Shown: positions 8,245-11,585 of the stretch, piece after piece
Layout of the letters: every line of letters starts with the position of its first letter
Position numbering within the stretch: the first letter of the stretch is position 1
Source of the DNA: an uncultured Clostridia bacterium
GTDB taxonomy: Bacteria > Bacillota > Clostridia > Peptostreptococcales > Anaerovoracaceae
Assembly: GCA_938009115.1 (NCBI GenBank)
Contig: CALLHZ010000049.1
Span: 1-11,585 of the forward strand
Direction: 5' to 3'
Length of the DNA: 11,585 bases
The notes under the pieces: model-generated
What the model was told of the DNA's origin: nothing
Seen by the model: only the letters and a program-made list of their open reading frames with translations
Databases searched by the model: none
Translations under genes and position numbers: made by a program

Positions 8245-8290
8245 AAAAAAATTGGCATAGTCGGTTTGAATATCGGCTATGCCGTTTTTT
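8245..8290. terminator. Bidirectional terminator overlapping the recombinase stop codon
   Basis: GGCATAG (8254-8260) pairs with CTATGCC (8277-8283). On the + strand a G-T pair and two more G-C pairs extend the stem to 10 bp around a 10-base loop. The stem is flanked by seven A on the left (8245-8251) and six T on the right (8285-8290), so it can terminate in both directions. The TAG stop of the recombinase (8277-8279) lies in the right arm. It would insulate the element from the upstream chromosomal operon and end the recombinase transcript. Confidence 0.8.
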
Positions 8291-9929
8291 CTTGAGGTTT
8301 TGGAATTTCCACTGCTCCAATACAGTTGAAAATCACTTCAATATTCTGTTGCCTGTGACCGTCCACCTTTTCTGCCTTGTAGACAATGATTTTCTCAATA
8401 AACTGCCGTATAATCTCTGCATCCAGTTCCTTGATGTCCGTATACTTCCGTACCAGTGTCAGGAAGTGTTCGGCATTAAGGGATTTCTCTTTTGTGCTGT
8501 CAAGGAATTGCTGTAGTTCTGTAACACAGTTTTGTAGTTGTGCCTGTTCGGTTTCATAGGTAGCGGTCAACTTCATAAAACGCTCATCGGAAATTTTGCC
8601 TACAACATTATCCTCGTAGAGCCTTTGGATGATGTTGTCGAGGGTGGTAATGCGAACCTTTGCCTGTTCATATTCCTTTCGGCTATCCCTAAGTTTCCGC
8701 TCCAGATCTCGCTCTGAGGCGTCTGTCATGAGCCTAATGAATTCATCCTCATGCTCCCTTGCGAAGGTGGTTACCTGTTGTAAATGCTTTAATAATAGTT
8801 GTTCTACAACTACATTGCGAATCTGATGGGAACTGCAGCCACCTTTCTTCTTGCGGTAAGTCGCACATACGAAGTATTCCTTTTCATGCTCCCAACCACG
8901 CCCGCGCACTTGATATAGCTTGTTTCCGCAATCCGCACAGAACATCATGCCGGAGAGAATGCCCATCTCGCCCATTGGAGAAAGTCTGCGCCTGCCATCA
9001 CGGATTTTTTGCACGATATTGAATGTTTCCTCATCAATGATAGCTTCATGCGTATTCTCGAAAATCTGCCATTCGGAGGGGTCATTCTTTATCTTCTTTT
9101 TCTGCTTATAGGATTTACGACGTGTTTTGAAATTCACTGTATGTCCAAGGTATTCTTGCCTTGATAACATCCGGGCAATTGTGGAATCCCTCCATATATA
9201 TGGGTCATCGTAGGCTTGCTTTGTTGGAACTGCGATGCCTTTTCTTTTACCATAAGCAACAGGGTTTTCAATTTTCCGTTTTTCCAACTCGTTAGCAATC
9301 TTGGTGGGTCCGAGACCACTCATGCAAAGGTGGAATATTTCTTTAACTATGGCAGCGGCCTCTTTATCCACTATCCAGTGTGTCTTATCCTCCGGGTCTT
9401 TTATGTAACCATAGGGAGGATTGGTGCAGAGAGGTTTACCTGATTGACCTTTTGCCTTAAATACGGCTCGGATTTTCTTGCTCGTATCCTTTGCATACCA
9501 TTCGTTGATGATATTGAGGAATGGGGTAAAATCGCTATCCTGCTGGCTGGCACTGTCTACACCGTTGGTGATGGCAATGAAGCGAACATCAGCTTCAGGA
9601 AAAGCTATCTCAGTGTAGTAGCCTACCTTCAAGTAGTCTCTTCCAAGACGGCTCATGTCCTTAACGATTATGGTACTGACATTGCCTGCTTCAACCTCAG
9701 CAACCATCTGTTGAAAATCTGGGCGGTCAAAGTTCGTACCGCTGTAACCATCATCTACAAAGAACTGTGTATTTGGGAAACCATTGTCATCAGCATATTT
9801 CTTGAGTATTGCTTTCTGATTGATGATACTGTTGCTGTCTCCCTGCAACTCATCGTCACGGGAGAGCCTACAGTAGAGCGCCGTTATTTTGCTCTCACTC
9901 ATCGCAGTAGTGTTGGGTTGTCTATTCAT
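8277..9929 (-). CDS. Large serine recombinase (TnpX/TndX-like)
   Basis: This site-specific recombinase of 550 residues excises and integrates the element. The resolvase-type catalytic domain begins ITALYCRLSRDDE, with nucleophile Ser23, and continues with DDGYSGTNFDRPDF (59-72) and DMSRLGRDYLKVG (91-103), which includes the conserved Arg94 and Arg97. The recombinase domain follows (about 170-300), then a zinc ribbon with Cys331, Cys334, Cys355 and Cys365, a charged coiled-coil-like stretch (about 395-480) and a C-terminal region of the type found in Tn4451 and Tn5397 recombinases (DUF4368-like). The start is ATG at 9929 because AAGGAGG sits just upstream; the frame extends to 9956 but lacks such a site. 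The gene appears intact and is the leftmost gene of the element. Confidence 0.93.
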   Translation of the reverse strand: MNRQPNTTAMSESKITALYCRLSRDDELQGDSNSIINQKAILKKYADDNGFPNTQFFVDDGYSGTNFDRPDFQQMVAEVEAGNVSTIIVKDMSRLGRDYLKVGYYTEIAFPEADVRFIAITNGVDSASQQDSDFTPFLNIINEWYAKDTSKKIRAVFKAKGQSGKPLCTNPPYGYIKDPEDKTHWIVDKEAAAIVKEIFHLCMSGLGPTKIANELEKRKIENPVAYGKRKGIAVPTKQAYDDPYIWRDSTIARMLSRQEYLGHTVNFKTRRKSYKQKKKIKNDPSEWQIFENTHEAIIDEETFNIVQKIRDGRRRLSPMGEMGILSGMMFCADCGNKLYQVRGRGWEHEKEYFVCATYRKKKGGCSSHQIRNVVVEQLLLKHLQQVTTFAREHEDEFIRLMTDASERDLERKLRDSRKEYEQAKVRITTLDNIIQRLYEDNVVGKISDERFMKLTATYETEQAQLQNCVTELQQFLDSTKEKSLNAEHFLTLVRKYTDIKELDAEIIRQFIEKIIVYKAEKVDGHRQQNIEVIFNCIGAVEIPKPQEKTA

Positions 9930-9934
9930 TTTTT

Positions 9935-9941
9935 CCTCCTT
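9935..9941 (-). promoter_or_regulatory. Ribosome binding site that fixes the recombinase start
   Basis: AAGGAGG on the - strand lies 5 bases before ATG 9929 and selects it over the upstream in-frame start at 9956. Confidence 0.8.
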
Positions 9942-9963
9942 TCCGACAACCCCCAAGCGGTAT

Positions 9964-10004
9964 GTTATATTACCGTACTACTGCGGGTAAGTCGAGTTAT
10001 ATTA
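9964..10004. repeat. Direct repeat GTTATATTA upstream of the recombinase gene
   Basis: GTTATATTA occurs at 9964-9972 and again at 9996-10004, a 32-base offset. Both copies lie between the end of the TnpW-like gene and the recombinase gene. They could be binding sites for an element regulator or alternative -10-like sequences, or chance in A+T-rich DNA. Confidence 0.35.
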
Positions 10005-10178
10005 TTAGGAAATCTTTGAACGTTCGGATAACTTTAAATTGCTTAGAATCAGTCGTTTCACCTTATCGTAAGCTGTTTCCTTTGCGTTCTCGCTAACCTT
10101 TGCTTCAACGATATACAGAGTTCCGTCTATCATGGTTTCTGTGATATGAGGAACAGGGGTGGTCTTGCATTCTGGCAT
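10005..10178 (-). CDS. tnpW: TnpW-like transposon-encoded small protein
   Basis: This small protein of 57 residues is found with TnpX/TndX-type recombinases. The sequence begins MPECKTTPVP, then has a TLYIVEAKVSE strand-like part (20-30), and ends with the characteristic AKETAYDKVKRLIL (32-45), which I recognise from the TnpW family. Its function is not established; position next to the recombinase suggests an accessory or regulatory role in transposition. AAAGGAG lies about 10 bases before the ATG at 10178. The stop is 75 bases from the recombinase start, so the two are probably co-transcribed. Confidence 0.82.
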   Translation of the reverse strand: MPECKTTPVPHITETMIDGTLYIVEAKVSENAKETAYDKVKRLILSNLKLSERSKIS

Positions 10179-10180
10179 AG

Positions 10181-10234
10181 TTACATATCTCCTTTCTGCT
10201 CGGTGGGGGCGGTCAAATCTTCGGGTAAAAACAT
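10181..10234 (-). CDS. Possible 17-residue leader peptide before tnpW
   Basis: A short frame (ATG 10234, stop 10181-10183) ends two bases before the tnpW start, and the tnpW ribosome binding site lies inside its last codons. The peptide is MFLPEDLTAPTEQKGDM. No convincing ribosome binding site precedes it, and the frame is also open further upstream, so it may only be the tail of an untranslated reading. If it is translated, it could couple to or control tnpW. Confidence 0.25.
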   Translation of the reverse strand: MFLPEDLTAPTEQKGDM

Positions 10235-10261
10235 ATCGGACAGCGGCGTGGGGCTTCGTAT

Positions 10262-10365
10262 AAAAAAACGCAGAATCAAACAGGGTAATAGCCCCAAAGG
10301 AATGGTGAAAGTGCTTGGTTTTATTTAACTCAGGAAACTTTCACCATAATAAGGCGTTTGATTGC
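10262..10365 (-). terminator. Multi-stem RNA structure ending in a U-run, between the capsid gene and tnpW
   Basis: Read on the - strand, an outer stem (10356-10365 with 10270-10281, 8 bp plus 2 bp with a two-base bulge) encloses a perfect 11-bp hairpin (10337-10347 with 10302-10312, arms ATGGTGAAAGT and ACTTTCACCAT, 24-base loop) and a small GGG/CCC hairpin (10283-10295). Seven T (10262-10268) follow almost directly. It looks like a three-way junction with a terminator tail. It probably ends the capsid transcript and may attenuate read-through into tnpW and the recombinase. The rest of the 10179-10370 interval shows no gene other than the possible leader peptide. Confidence 0.55.
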
Positions 10366-10370
10366 TCGTT

Positions 10371-11282
10371 TTACACCGCCATCTGAAGTACCTTGATAGC
10401 TTCTGGGAGAATCAACTTGCCATCGAGACGCTCGTAACCGAGATAAGCTTTAAGCTGTGATAATACATACTTTTCAAACAATGGCCTTACTGTGAGCGGC
10501 ATACGCTCAACTATCCAATAGTAGGAAAAATCACCGAAAGCAATCGGCTTATTTCCTGCGGCAATGGTTGGCATATTGTTTGAGATAACCGCAGGTCTGC
10601 CGAGCAGATTAGCCGAATTCTCAGACCAGAGATAGTCCTCTCCATTGTTCTTGAGTGTACGGAGTGCCAGAGCTGTGGTGTCGCACATAACCCATACAGC
10701 CTTTTCGCGGTATTCCGGCTTTACGGAATGGAACAACTTCATTATTTCATCAAGAGTAACTGTAGTCGCAGATAAAGCCGTCACTCCGACATCGGCTCCG
10801 TTTGTACTGTTAAGAATCCCAGTTGGGCGTCCATTTCCATCACCGTTGAGAAAGGCATTTTCCTCGGCTTTACCGAAACGGCGGGCAAAGTCTCTAACAA
10901 GATACTTCTCTATATCGAATTGTTTGTCCTCAATGAAGTGAACATGGAGTTTTGCAATAGAAGCCAGCTTGTATGCTTCAAAATCGTATTGGCTAAAGTT
11001 ATCACTGTCTTCTGGAATAGTGCTGCCTTGTGGTATCCAGTCTGCTATCGCAGTAGCAGAAATAGCGTGAACGGTACTATCAAGGGTAGGTGTTTGTATT
11101 ATGGTAGCGAGTCTACGGAAGAGGTTTTCTTTTTTGAGAGTCTCGTTATAAAGGTTACCAGCTCCTTCCGGTAGCAAGTATGTTCCAGTGGTTGTGTCTG
11201 CCATCTCGCGATACTGGCCGGCAAGATTTTGACCTCTGCGTATCATATCCCAGAATTCAGTTTTGTAGGTTGTGTTTGACAT
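10371..11282 (-). CDS. HK97-fold phage major capsid protein with a short N-terminal arm
   Basis: This 303-residue protein has the pattern of the HK97-type major capsid family (Phage_capsid). TGTYLLPEGAGNLYNETL (32-49) is the usual start of the mature capsid domain. It is followed by IADWIPQGSTIPE (79-91, the family's A-x-W-x-x-E-like segment), an E-loop-like stretch (about 92-118), FLNGDGNGRPTGIL (144-157), LLGRPAVIS (226-234) and the GDFSYYWIVER strand (250-260). Only about 30 residues precede the mature domain, so the usual scaffolding delta domain of about 100 residues is lacking, and no prohead protease is fused. The ATG at 11282 follows AAGGAGG (11292-11298), which overlaps the stop of the upstream zinc-ribbon gene. 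It may form a phage, satellite or domesticated shell; only the fold assignment is firm. Confidence 0.88.
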   Translation of the reverse strand: MSNTTYKTEFWDMIRRGQNLAGQYREMADTTTGTYLLPEGAGNLYNETLKKENLFRRLATIIQTPTLDSTVHAISATAIADWIPQGSTIPEDSDNFSQYDFEAYKLASIAKLHVHFIEDKQFDIEKYLVRDFARRFGKAEENAFLNGDGNGRPTGILNSTNGADVGVTALSATTVTLDEIMKLFHSVKPEYREKAVWVMCDTTALALRTLKNNGEDYLWSENSANLLGRPAVISNNMPTIAAGNKPIAFGDFSYYWIVERMPLTVRPLFEKYVLSQLKAYLGYERLDGKLILPEAIKVLQMAV

Positions 11283-11291
11283 GGTAATAAT

Positions 11292-11298
11292 CCTCCTT
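11292..11298 (-). promoter_or_regulatory. Capsid gene ribosome binding site touching the upstream stop codon
   Basis: AAGGAGG on the - strand overlaps the first base of the zinc-ribbon stop codon (11298-11300) and precedes ATG 11282 by 9 bases. The arrangement suggests translational coupling of the two genes. Confidence 0.75.
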
Positions 11299-11585
11299 TA
11301 TTTACTGCATTTTTTACAGGTGTAGGCTGGTGCTTCGTACTTGTTTACCGGGAATACAGGCTCCATTGCGAGCTTGCATTGCGGACAGTAAACTTGATAA
11401 TTTCTTACGCAATGCTCTGCGGTTATCTTGTTTTTACAGTTCAAACGGTAGATGCCATCCATAATCCGGGTGAGCCAGAAAGCACTGCTTTGGCTTGTGC
11501 GTTTCTGAAGCTGCTCTTCGGTCATCGTGGTTTCGCTTGGAATCAAACGGCCGTGACCGACTGTGATAAGAGTGTAATTTTGTGA
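11298..11585 (-). CDS. Zinc-ribbon protein, 5' end probably outside the window
   Basis: The frame is open from the stop at 11298-11300 to the right edge, about 95 residues. The C-terminal part has CPQC (CxxC) and CKKC (CxxC) about 20 residues apart, forming a probable zinc ribbon, plus two more cysteines in NCKNKITAEHC just before it. The layout faintly recalls the cysteine-rich KTR-type small proteins of mobile elements, but I do not claim membership. An internal ATG at 11525 and a TTG at 11546 are possible starts, but neither has a clear ribosome binding site, so the gene more likely begins beyond the window. It lies 15 bases upstream of the capsid gene and is probably co-translated with it. 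The function is unknown; nucleic-acid binding is plausible. Confidence 0.6.
   Translation of the reverse strand, partial: SQNYTLITVGHGRLIPSETTMTEEQLQKRTSQSSAFWLTRIMDGIYRLNCKNKITAEHCVRNYQVYCPQCKLAMEPVFPVNKYEAPAYTCKKCSK

Larger units (their letters stand above)
8244..11585. mobile_element. Integrated element with a Tn4451/Tn5397-type serine recombinase module, right end not in window
   Basis: From about 8245 the DNA looks more A+T-rich than the operon to its left, all genes run leftward, and the content is mobile: serine recombinase, TnpW-like protein, phage capsid protein and zinc-ribbon protein. The left end is inferred, not proven. GA at 8244-8245 is the best candidate junction because TnpX/TndX-type recombinases are known to join ends at a GA dinucleotide and because the recombinase gene often lies at one extremity. 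The right end and any cargo are outside the window. Confidence 0.7.

Noticed and set aside
8170..8292. 41-codon + strand frame from ATG 8170 running across the putative junction, looking like the start of a host gene cut by the element
   Set aside because: The first residues are plausible for a real protein, but there is no ribosome binding site, and the same bases form a leftward terminator. It is too short to call. An empty-site strain would settle it.
9444..10019. + strand open frame of 191 residues opposite the recombinase N-terminus
   Set aside because: It is antisense to the catalytic domain of a clear recombinase and shows no recognisable motif.
10146..10328. + strand frame of 60 residues in the interval before tnpW
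   Set aside because: It overlaps tnpW and the structured RNA on the other strand and has no motif or ribosome binding site.
1..11585. CRISPR array, tRNA or rRNA genes
   Set aside because: I saw no regularly spaced repeats and no cloverleaf or rRNA-like sequence on either strand.

Overview
The window looks like a piece of a Bacillota (class Clostridia) chromosome. The evidence is strong Shine-Dalgarno sites, the dnaE-then-pfkA gene order common in that group, and an integrated element whose recombinase and TnpW-like protein belong to the Tn4451/Tn5397 type of clostridial transposon. The left part looks clearly G+C-rich and the right part (from about 8245) visibly more A+T-rich. I judged this by eye and did not calculate it. 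I cannot name a species.

Chromosomal part (1 to about 8244, all on the + strand): dnaE (5' end cut off by the window), pfkA, dinB, a serine beta-lactamase-like hydrolase, a GNAT acetyltransferase, a nitroreductase and a short protein related to epoxyqueuosine reductase. Gaps are 0 to about 30 bases, and one pair overlaps by 23 bases, so the seven genes can be read as one transcription unit. The unit couples the replicative polymerase and a translesion polymerase, both with visible clamp-binding-like motifs, with a glycolytic kinase and a tail of small accessory enzymes.

Boundary (8152 to 8300): no solid gene. It holds a terminator for leftward transcription, a small perfect palindrome, and a bidirectional terminator whose stem contains the stop codon of the recombinase. 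The change in base composition and the GA dinucleotide at 8244-8245 suggest that this is the left end of an integrated element.

Element part (about 8245 to 11585, all genes on the - strand, right end not in the window): reading leftward, a zinc-ribbon protein (5' end probably outside the window), an HK97-fold phage major capsid protein with a very short N-terminal arm, a structured intergenic region that may be a multi-stem terminator, a possible 17-residue leader peptide, a TnpW-like small protein, and a large serine recombinase. The most unusual point is a capsid gene sitting directly beside a transposon-type recombinase module, with no other virion gene in view. It may be a satellite, a domesticated capsid or the end of a larger prophage. 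The window cannot decide between these.
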